A stretch of 64,000 nucleotides of DNA from Leadbetterella sp. (GTDB lineage Bacteria; Bacteroidota; Bacteroidia; Cytophagales; Spirosomataceae): NCBI GenBank assembly GCA_019638185.1, contig JAHBUH010000004.1, positions 1 through 64,000 on the forward strand. The letters run 5' to 3'. Shown one piece after another: positions 57,507-64,000 of this stretch (its first letter is position 1; each line of letters begins with the position of its first letter). Position numbers and translations under genes: made by a program. The notes under the pieces were generated by a model. That model saw only the letters and a list, made by a program, of their open reading frames with translations, searched no databases and was not told where the DNA came from.

Positions 57507-58793
57507 ATGAGGTTTCTGATTAATGGTTTTATAAAGAATAGAGATGCATTTGCCCTGGCCATGTTCCTGGCCGGGATTCCCTTCGTATACTTCCTCCGCG
57601 ACGGCCTAAACCTCCTGCCCGGAAATACTTTTTTCGCCATTGGTTTAATTTTTTCACCTTTGGCTTTTACCCTGGTCTTCAAAGACTACAGCCGGTTTTA
57701 TAAGCCTAACGCGGTGACGTTTCCCATACTCACCTGGCTGCTGGCCTGTATGCTGGCCTACTGCCTGCTTAAAGACCGTTATTACCTGACCTACTCCATC
57801 GGCCGGGACCTGGTATCCTACGGGTTAATCGCCATGACCGCCGTGGCGGTGCTCTTCATGCCGCCCTCGGCTATCGGTAATTCATTTATCCGCTGGGTAC
57901 TCTTCCTGTCCTTTATAGGCGCGGTATCCCTGGTTTACTACGTCAGTAAAAACCCTTTCTATGTAGTGGGGCAGCGGGCCTCTTTTGCATTTGCGGGGGA
58001 AACGGGCGGTAACCCGCACATCAACTCCCGCGGAGCCTTTTTCGGGATCGTAGCTGCGGTTCTGGCCCTGAAATACCATAAGCAGGTTAAGCTGGGCCTT
58101 ATTATCCCGGTAGCCCTGATCATCCTGTTTATTGTGGTGCTGTTTCTTACCCAGACCATGGTAGCTTACCTGACCACCTTCCTCTTTATACTCTTTTTCC
58201 TGGTCTATAACGCCTCCATGACTAACGCAGTCTCCATGTTCCGGCTCTTTTTTACCAAATGGTATGTGTTGGTGCTGATGGGCATCGGGATTGGGGCATT
58301 GGTCTACCAGTTCAATAAAAATGAGAAGCTCCTGGGCCCGGCCATCTCTTATTTCGAGCACCGGCTGGAAAACCTCACCCAATCATTTTTCGAAGACGAG
58401 AAATCCGTAAAAGTGGCGGAAACCGGAGATGATTCCGCCAATACCCGTATCATGCACTTTACGGGCGTACTGGAGCGGCTGGAAGACGCTTTCAATGAGG
58501 GCGACTATCAGTACCTCCTGTTTGGGCAGGGATATAAATTCATGTACATTGATATCCCGCACCTGGAAATGCTGGATTCCTTTGGCCTGGTGGGCTTCCT
58601 GTTTTATAGCATCCTGTTTGTACGTATCGCATTAATGTGCTTCCGGGAAATGCGAAACCCCGAAAGCATGGGAACCGAGTTCCTGGCCTATATCCTGATA
58701 TACTACCTTTTGAATAACTTCACTTCGGGTCAGATGTTTGATCACTATCGTTTCGCTACCCTGTACATAGCCTGCCGGTTCTTAAAAAAGTAG
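57507..58793 (+). CDS. O-antigen polymerase/ligase-like (Wzy/WaaL) membrane protein
   Basis: This is a 428-residue protein with about eleven helices, starting at ATG 57507 (MRFLINGFIKNRDAFALAMF) after a GGTGGG ribosome-binding-like site. The large periplasmic loop (FNKNEKLLGPAISYFEHRLE to the start of LFGQGYKFMYIDIPHLEMLD) lies before the last helices, as in Wzy/WaaL enzymes. GGNPHINSRGAFFGI and DSFGLVGFLFYSIL are typical O-antigen-ligase-family segments. It either polymerises or transfers lipid-linked sugars. The next two genes are transferases of the same unit. Confidence 0.82.
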   Translation: MRFLINGFIKNRDAFALAMFLAGIPFVYFLRDGLNLLPGNTFFAIGLIFSPLAFTLVFKDYSRFYKPNAVTFPILTWLLACMLAYCLLKDRYYLTYSIGRDLVSYGLIAMTAVAVLFMPPSAIGNSFIRWVLFLSFIGAVSLVYYVSKNPFYVVGQRASFAFAGETGGNPHINSRGAFFGIVAAVLALKYHKQVKLGLIIPVALIILFIVVLFLTQTMVAYLTTFLFILFFLVYNASMTNAVSMFRLFFTKWYVLVLMGIGIGALVYQFNKNEKLLGPAISYFEHRLENLTQSFFEDEKSVKVAETGDDSANTRIMHFTGVLERLEDAFNEGDYQYLLFGQGYKFMYIDIPHLEMLDSFGLVGFLFYSILFVRIALMCFREMRNPESMGTEFLAYILIYYLLNNFTSGQMFDHYRFATLYIACRFLKK

Positions 58794-58796
58794 CGC

Positions 58797-59777
58797 ATGA
58801 CGAAACCCGGAATAGTCCTGATCGTGGTGTATATAGGACGGCTCCCCGCCCTGTTTCCTCTCTGGCTGGAATCCTGCAGGAGTAATCCCGGTATAGACTG
58901 GTTAATTTATACGGATGACCGCACGCCCTATGATTACCCTCCCAATGTGAGGCCCGTTTACTGTAATTTCGCGGAAATAAAAGACATCTTTCAGCGAAAC
59001 TTTGATTTCACGATCACGCTGGACAGCGTCACGAAACTCTGCGATTATAAAACAGCCTACGGCGATATCTTTAAAGAAGAAATAAAAGATTACGGCCACT
59101 GGGGGTACTGTGACCTGGATGTGATCTGGGGAAACCTGGAAAAATTTATCCGGGAATACACGCTCCTGAGCTATGACAAAGCCCTGGACGCCGGCCATTT
59201 TACCCTTTTCAGGAATACGCCTGAAATCACGCAACTGTACAGGAAGGGCGCCGAAAAAGGCCTTATGGACTACAAAACGGTCTATACTTCGCCCGAGATT
59301 TTTGCTTTTGATGAATGGGGCGGCAGCAGGGGCGTTAACGCTATATTTTTAGCCCACGGGAAATCGCTGTTTTATGAAAAACTGCTGTTTGCCGATATCG
59401 AGGTGTTCTCCCGTAACCTGCAGACCACACGTACCCGGTATGGCGACAGCATACAGGAAGAGAAACAAAAACGAAAGATCCTCTATCAATACCTGAACGG
59501 CAGCCTGTACCAGCATTTTACCACCGGGGAGCCGCACGCCGCCTTCCGCAGGGAAGAAATGTATATTCACCTGCAAAAAAGAAATATGGTTATCCCCCCT
59601 CATCTGTCGCCGAATAGTTTTATTATTGTTCCGCCGAATCAGATCCTGGGCCGGGAGGAAATGGAGCCACTGACTTTTGAGGTGATTAACCGCCTGGGGA
59701 CTCTTCCGGGGCTGTATTGGGCCAATGTACTCCCCTATTTAAAAAAGAGATTCATCACCCGTATTTTTAAAAAGTAA
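58797..59777 (+). CDS. DUF6625-like glycosyltransferase-type protein
   Basis: This is a 326-residue cytoplasmic protein. The N-terminal part, GIVLIVVYIGRLPALFPLWL then ESCRSNPGIDWLIYTDD, is a Rossmann-like strand pattern. YGHWGYCDLDVIWGNLEKFI contains the DxD-like sequence expected of a metal-dependent GT-A transferase. The C-terminal half has WGGSRGVNAIFLAHGKSLFY. The family is commonly called DUF6625. Its gene sits between the polymerase-like gene and a GT4, so a role in building the same surface glycan is likely. Confidence 0.75.
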   Translation: MTKPGIVLIVVYIGRLPALFPLWLESCRSNPGIDWLIYTDDRTPYDYPPNVRPVYCNFAEIKDIFQRNFDFTITLDSVTKLCDYKTAYGDIFKEEIKDYGHWGYCDLDVIWGNLEKFIREYTLLSYDKALDAGHFTLFRNTPEITQLYRKGAEKGLMDYKTVYTSPEIFAFDEWGGSRGVNAIFLAHGKSLFYEKLLFADIEVFSRNLQTTRTRYGDSIQEEKQKRKILYQYLNGSLYQHFTTGEPHAAFRREEMYIHLQKRNMVIPPHLSPNSFIIVPPNQILGREEMEPLTFEVINRLGTLPGLYWANVLPYLKKRFITRIFKK

Positions 59778-59783
59778 CTATCC

Positions 59784-60902
59784 TTGAAGATCCTAGTCGT
59801 ACATAATCTGCTCTGGGCGCACTACAAGTCCGTTTTATTTGAAGAAATTCAAAAACAGCTGCCCGCACCGCACCAGTTCCATGTGCTGCAGATAGCCAGG
59901 AACGAGCTTTCCAGGAAAGGAATGGAAACCTCAGCCGCCGGCTATAACTATAACTACACGCTGCTTTTTGATGATTACATTGAGAACGTGCCTAAGTTAC
60001 GGGAGATCGTGGCGGTGCTCCGGTTCTTCCTGAAATATAACCCGGATGTAGTGAATGTGACGGGCTACTCTTCCAATATTTCCACCCTGCCGGTCATTTT
60101 CCTGGCCTGGCTACTGGGTAAAAAGATCATCATGTCAAACGAGTCCACCGGCTCCGACGAGCGCAAAGGCGGCATCAAAGAGTATCTCAAAAGGTGGGCG
60201 GTGAAGGCTTGCTCCGGCTACGTGGTTTTTGGCCGATCTTCCGAAGATTACCTGGTAGAGCTGGGGGCAAAAAGAGACCGTGTCCTGGTCAGGAATGCTG
60301 CCGTAGTAGATAATGTGGCTATCCTGAACGCCTGTAAAGAAGCAGCCCGGCAGACCCTCTTTCCCGAAATAAGCACAAAGAAAAATTTCATTTTTGTAGG
60401 CCGTATGTCCCCGGAGAAAAACGTAAGCCTCCTGGTCAGGGCTTTCCAGTCGCTGTATGACCCGGCCGGGGAATGGGGCCTGATCCTGGTGGGCAATGGA
60501 AAAGAGGATGAAAATATAATGCAGCTGATTCTTCAAAAGCCCGCCCGCATCCACAAGTACAATTCCGTGGGCTGGAAAGTGATCCCTGAGTTTTTCAGCC
60601 GGGCCCAATGCCTGGTGCTGCCCAGCAGTTCCGAGCCGTGGGGGCTGGTGGTGAATGAAGCCATGATCTGCGGCCTGGCGGTCATCGTTACCGAAGCCTG
60701 CGGCTGCGCCGGAGACCTGGTTAACGGGAACGGGTATACGGTGCAGGCTAATTCACTGCCCGATCTGCAAGACGCCCTGCAAAACATTATGGACACCCCG
60801 GATCTCAGCGCTTTAAAATCAAGGTCTGAGGAAATCATAAAAAGTTTTTCTGTAGACCGGGTGGCCCGGGAATATGTGCAACAGGTGACGGCACTGGCAT
60901 AG
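59784..60902 (+). CDS. Family 4 glycosyltransferase
   Basis: This is a 372-residue GT-B enzyme. It starts with TTG 59784 (KILVVHNLLWAHYKSVLFEE), the only start near a matching position. The C-terminal domain shows FVGRMSPEKNVSLLVRAFQS, LVGNGKEDENIMQLI, VLPSSSEPWGLVVNEAMICG and LAVIVTEACGCAGDLVNGNG, the sugar-nucleotide binding E-x7-E pattern. The donor is not deducible. It is the last gene of the surface-glycan unit. Confidence 0.9.
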   Translation: MKILVVHNLLWAHYKSVLFEEIQKQLPAPHQFHVLQIARNELSRKGMETSAAGYNYNYTLLFDDYIENVPKLREIVAVLRFFLKYNPDVVNVTGYSSNISTLPVIFLAWLLGKKIIMSNESTGSDERKGGIKEYLKRWAVKACSGYVVFGRSSEDYLVELGAKRDRVLVRNAAVVDNVAILNACKEAARQTLFPEISTKKNFIFVGRMSPEKNVSLLVRAFQSLYDPAGEWGLILVGNGKEDENIMQLILQKPARIHKYNSVGWKVIPEFFSRAQCLVLPSSSEPWGLVVNEAMICGLAVIVTEACGCAGDLVNGNGYTVQANSLPDLQDALQNIMDTPDLSALKSRSEEIIKSFSVDRVAREYVQQVTALA

Positions 60903-60971
60903 TAAGACTACACCGGTGCCACAAACTTAAAGGCTAAAATCACAGGACAGCGGCCCGGACGCCGTAAAAAG

Positions 60972-61907
60972 CTACATTGAACGCAGGAATTCCTCGATCT
61001 TCCCGCTCAGCACCCGGTTAATCTTTTCGTAAGACTCCAACGTCCAGCCGGCCACGTGCGGCGTGATCAGCACCCGCGGGTGGTCTTTCAGGTAGTCAAA
61101 CCGCACTTTCTGTTCCGGTGAAAGCGTTTTGAGCTTTTCATTTTCCAGCACATCCAGGCAGGCGCCTTTCACTTTTCCGGATTCCAGGGCGCTGACCAGG
61201 TCAGCCTGCACCATGATCTCGCCCCGGGCCAGGTTACAGAAATAAATATCCTTCCGGAAGCGGTTAAAAAAGTCTTCATTCACCCAGGCTTTGGTTTCAT
61301 ACGTGAGCGGAATGTGAAGGGTCAGGAGATCAGCCTCCTCAAATATCTCCTCCAGCGTGCTCTCCCGGATATCTTCTGATCCGAAACCGGTCTTATACTT
61401 ATCAAAAGCCAGCACCCGGCACCCGAAGGCGGCTAAGCGTCGGGCCGATTCACTGCCATTATTACCCAACCCGATCACCCCCACGGTCTTCCCGGCCAGC
61501 TCTTCGCCCCGGTTAGCTTCCCGTAGCCACAGACCGTTTCTGACTTCGGCGTTGGATTTCGTGATGTGATTAAACAGGCTCAGGATCATGCCCAGGAGAT
61601 GCTCGGCTACGGCCGTTTTATTGGCTTCATTGGCCCCGAAAACCGTAATTCCCCGTCGCTCGCAGGCCTCCAGGTCAATCAGGTCCAGCCCCGCCCCGGC
61701 CCTCCCGATAAACCGGAGTTTTACGGCTTTTTCCAGGAAAGCATCGTCAATAAAAAACTTACTCCGGATCAGCAGCCCCTCGTAATTCCCGATAACCGCT
61801 GAAGCCCGGGCATAATCAAAATCGGTACAGACGTCCGCCTCTAAGCCCAGTTCCTCCAGGAGCGGAACCATAGACGGATGCATCTCATCTACTAAAAGTA
61901 CTTTCAT
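60972..61907 (-). CDS. D-isomer 2-hydroxyacid dehydrogenase (phosphoglycerate dehydrogenase-like)
   Basis: This is a 311-residue NAD enzyme. It has RAGAGLDLIDLEACERRGIT, the dinucleotide motif GVIGLGNNGS, and the catalytic residues in NLARGEIMV (Arg), DVLENEK (Glu) and TPHVAGWT (His). It resembles SerA-type 3-phosphoglycerate dehydrogenases without the regulatory ACT domain. GxGxxG is GLGNNG here. The gene overlaps rsmB-like by four bases. Confidence 0.9.
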   Translation of the reverse strand: MKVLLVDEMHPSMVPLLEELGLEADVCTDFDYARASAVIGNYEGLLIRSKFFIDDAFLEKAVKLRFIGRAGAGLDLIDLEACERRGITVFGANEANKTAVAEHLLGMILSLFNHITKSNAEVRNGLWLREANRGEELAGKTVGVIGLGNNGSESARRLAAFGCRVLAFDKYKTGFGSEDIRESTLEEIFEEADLLTLHIPLTYETKAWVNEDFFNRFRKDIYFCNLARGEIMVQADLVSALESGKVKGACLDVLENEKLKTLSPEQKVRFDYLKDHPRVLITPHVAGWTLESYEKINRVLSGKIEEFLRSM

Positions 61908-63112
61908 TTCTTCTGCAATAAGGCCATATAAAAACCATCAAACCCGGTTTCAGACGGCCAGACCTGCCGGTCTTTTATCCATTCAAATTCCTTGTTATTT
62001 TCCAAAAACCGGTCTACCTGTTCCCGGTTTTCAGAAGGGAGCAGGGAACAGGTGGCATAAACCATCAGCCCCCCCGGTTTCAGCATCGTGCTATACTTTT
62101 GCAGGATCTCCTGCTGTACTTCCCGGATACCACTGATGAAATCTACAGTCAGCCTCTCCTTAGCATCCGGGTTCCGTTTGATCACCCCGGTACCGGAGCA
62201 GGGCACATCCAGGAGCAAATACCCGGCTTTAGCGGTGTTCTGTTTAATCACTTCGTCTGTGATCAGTGCAGTTTTAATAATGCTGACCTTGTTTCTGAGC
62301 GCCCGGTTCTGTAGCTCGCTCAGTTTGGCGGCTTCCACATCCATGGCGATAATCCGGCCTTTGTTCTCCATTAAATCTGCCAGGTGCAGGGTTTTCCCGC
62401 CCGCGCCTGCACAGGCATCGATCACCACCGCGCCGGGCACCGGGTTTAAAAAATCACCGATCAACTGGCTTCCGGCATCCTGGATTTCAAACCACCCCTT
62501 CCTAAACTCTTCCGTGGCCATCAGGTTAGCCCTTTTGAGTAGCTTTAAGACCCCTTTTGTACCTTCTACCGCCTCGGTTTCCATCTCTTTTCCTTTCAGG
62601 GCATGCTGCAGTTTCTCCCGTGAGATGCGGTTCAGGTTCACCCGCAGGTAAACGTCCGCCGGCGAGCTCATGGCTTCCAGTTCCCGGTACCACCGCTCAG
62701 CCCCTAATTCCGCCAGCAGGTATTCATTCAGCGCATCCGGCACGGAAAACCGCACCGGCGGATCGGTCACTGCGGCCCGCTTTTTAAGGGTTTCCGGGTC
62801 CAGGTCCCTGAAAAAATCAGAATTGTCATGATCTCCTTTCAGGATAAGCCACGCCCCGGTCATCCGGCGGATCACCGCTTCATCCAGGGCCGCGTCATGA
62901 TCCAGGCAGTGCAGGATCAGCCGCTTATTCCGTACGATCTCATAGGTATTTTCCGCCACAAAATTCCGATCCCGGCTTCCCCATTTCGGATGGGCTTTCA
63001 GCACCGCCGGAACGGCCTGATCCGACTTTTTCCCCTGGATGAATGTCCTTTCCAGTGCTTCTTCTATCCCCTGGAGCAGGGGCGCATGTAATCTTATTTT
63101 CTTCAAAATCAA
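61904..63112 (-). CDS. RsmB/NOP-family rRNA (cytosine-C5) methyltransferase
   Basis: This is a 402-residue enzyme. The N-terminal helical part (HPKWGSRDRNFVAENTYEIV) resembles the NusB-like domain. The methyltransferase core has VVIDACAGAGGKTLHLADLM for AdoMet, LLLDVPCSGTGVIKRNPDAK and MVYATCSLLPSENREQVDRF, whose cysteines are the release and catalytic Cys of m5C methyltransferases. It probably methylates 16S rRNA (m5C967-like), but the exact site is uncertain. It is first in the two-gene operon. Confidence 0.92.
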   Translation of the reverse strand: MILKKIRLHAPLLQGIEEALERTFIQGKKSDQAVPAVLKAHPKWGSRDRNFVAENTYEIVRNKRLILHCLDHDAALDEAVIRRMTGAWLILKGDHDNSDFFRDLDPETLKKRAAVTDPPVRFSVPDALNEYLLAELGAERWYRELEAMSSPADVYLRVNLNRISREKLQHALKGKEMETEAVEGTKGVLKLLKRANLMATEEFRKGWFEIQDAGSQLIGDFLNPVPGAVVIDACAGAGGKTLHLADLMENKGRIIAMDVEAAKLSELQNRALRNKVSIIKTALITDEVIKQNTAKAGYLLLDVPCSGTGVIKRNPDAKERLTVDFISGIREVQQEILQKYSTMLKPGGLMVYATCSLLPSENREQVDRFLENNKEFEWIKDRQVWPSETGFDGFYMALLQKK

Positions 63113-63187
63113 ACGCAGCGGAGCTCCGCCGTAAAATCAATTGGCAATTTAAACAACTTAACCGTTTTTTATCTTGCTAAAACCAAC

Positions 63188-63195
63188 TAATTTTG
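63188..63195 (+). promoter_or_regulatory. -7 box for the Rrf2 gene at 63228
   Basis: TAATTTTG matches TAnnTTTG and lies 33 bases before ATG 63228. There is no clear -33 match at the right distance. Confidence 0.4.
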
Positions 63196-63227
63196 TAATA
63201 ACCGTTTATCGAAGAAAAGCGAAATTT

Positions 63228-63647
63228 ATGATTTCCAAAAAAGCGAAATATGCTCTTAAGGCACTTACACGACTGGCTCTGAACTACGAAACCCGTAAGC
63301 CTTTGCTGATAAGTGAAATATCAGAGTCTGAAAACATACCTAAGAAATTCCTGGAGGCTATTCTGCTGGAACTCAGAAATAACGGTATTTTACAGAGTCA
63401 GAAAGGAAAAGGCGGCGGATACTTACTGAAGCTTCAGCCCTCTGAAGTGAAGATAGCACGGGTTATCCGGGTAATAGACGGCCCCATAGCTCCGCTGTTA
63501 TGCGTATCCCTGAATTTTTACGACAAATGTGAAGACTGCTCCAGCGAGGAAGCCTGCAGGATCAGGCCCATGATGCAGCAGATACGGGATGCCAACCTGA
63601 AAGTTTACGAAAACACTACATTGAGCGATCTGGCCAATAATGTTTAA
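63228..63647 (+). CDS. Rrf2-family transcriptional regulator (second copy)
   Basis: This is a 139-residue Rrf2 protein from ATG 63228 (MISKKAKYALKALTRLALNY). The winged helix is ISESENIPKKFLEAILLELR then KGKGGGYLLKL. It has Cys at 92, 101, 104 and 110, so it may hold an Fe-S cluster, with a spacing different from the nos-linked Rrf2. It overlaps the downstream dehydrogenase by eight bases (ATG 63640), hence probable co-regulation of that gene. Confidence 0.88.
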   Translation: MISKKAKYALKALTRLALNYETRKPLLISEISESENIPKKFLEAILLELRNNGILQSQKGKGGGYLLKLQPSEVKIARVIRVIDGPIAPLLCVSLNFYDKCEDCSSEEACRIRPMMQQIRDANLKVYENTTLSDLANNV

Positions 63648-64000
63648 GAGCGTCAATCCATATAACCAGGAGATCGTGGCGGTTTTTGAACCGGAAAGCG
63701 ATGCCGCCGGTAAGGTCAGTGCGGCCCACCGGGCCTTTACCGCCTGGGAAAGTACGTCGCTGGAAGAACGCAAAACCCGGATACTGGCTTTTGCGGCTGT
63801 CCTGGAAGCGCGGAAGGAAGAGTACGCCCGCATGATCACCCTGGAAATGGGAAAACTTTTAACCGAGGCCCGGGCTGAGGTGGAAAAGTGCCTGGTCACC
63901 ACCCGCTTTTATGTGAAGGAAGCGGAGAATTACCTCCGGCCCGTTCCCGTGCAGTCCGCTAACCGCCAGGCCTGGTATGCGTTTGAACCTATAGGGGCCG
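63640..64000 (+). CDS. Aldehyde dehydrogenase, N-terminal part (5' end only, truncated by the window)
   Basis: This is an open frame from ATG 63640 (MFKSVNPYNQEIVAVFEPES) to the window end, 120 codons visible. FTAWESTSLEERKTRILAFA, ARMITLEMGKLLTEARAEVE and the closing WYAFEPIGA match NAD(P) aldehyde dehydrogenases of the succinate-semialdehyde type. The catalytic Cys and Glu lie beyond the window. It overlaps the Rrf2 gene, so it may be under that regulator's control. Confidence 0.85.
   Translation, partial: MFKSVNPYNQEIVAVFEPESDAAGKVSAAHRAFTAWESTSLEERKTRILAFAAVLEARKEEYARMITLEMGKLLTEARAEVEKCLVTTRFYVKEAENYLRPVPVQSANRQAWYAFEPIGA

Noticed and set aside
1-64000. CRISPR array or insertion sequence
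   Set aside because: No regularly spaced repeats, transposase genes or terminal inverted repeats were seen.

Overview
The window is Bacteroidota DNA, probably Sphingobacteriia, Chitinophagia or a relative. Support comes from a Bacteroides-type conjugation operon (TraE-TraN order), TTTG-N19-TAnnTTTG promoters, a GT117/DUF2723 protein, NFACT, SatD-DUF3307 and an antiquitin-type aldehyde dehydrogenase. No rRNA or species marker is present, so placement below phylum is inference.

Region 1 (1 to about 23.57 kb) is the right part of an integrated conjugative element. An AT-rich accessory segment (1-7.9 kb) holds a membrane protein frameshifted in a C7 tract, a DUF2971-like protein, an antitoxin with a decayed PIN toxin, an XRE regulator, a 1022-aa DnaE polymerase without partners, and a PD-(D/E)XK nuclease-like protein. 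The tra operon (8.1-18.6 kb) encodes a type IV secretion apparatus: TraE, TraF, TraG, three tandem TraI/TerB-like paralogues, TraJ, TraK, a TraL-like protein, TraM and TraN. Its ATPase gene traG is split inside the Walker A motif by a 50-nt insertion that is almost entirely one perfect hairpin. No relaxase or coupling protein is visible, so the left part of the element lies outside the window. The element ends with a large serine recombinase whose reading frame runs into an antisense tRNA-Arg gene, which marks the chromosome junction.

Region 2 (23.6-35.9 kb) is chromosome. It has a tRNA cluster (Ser-GCU, Pro-UGG, Arg-UCU, all on the minus strand) with a consensus promoter and two terminators, then ruvC, then a flippase-like/GT2/deacetylase operon. 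A nitrogen-oxide block follows: Rrf2 regulator and RIC (ScdA) repair protein on the minus strand, divergent from cytochrome c, clade II nosZ, a NosB-like protein, nosL, nosD, nosF, a polytopic membrane protein and nosY. The organism probably reduces N2O.

Region 3 (35.9-64 kb) is housekeeping chromosome: phospholipase C/S1-P1-like protein, SatD-DUF3307 pair with a three-palindrome operator, ALDH7, a structured 120-nt repeat, PAP2, dapA, ispF, M16 peptidase, SDR, aromatic amino acid hydroxylase, NFACT, CDP-alcohol transferase, Ppx/GppA, TauE plus a CstB-like persulfide dioxygenase, Nudix, surE, deoxynucleoside kinase, a surface-glycan operon (GT117, Wzy-like, two transferases), a hydroxyacid dehydrogenase, an RsmB-type methyltransferase, a second Rrf2 regulator and the start of an aldehyde dehydrogenase.
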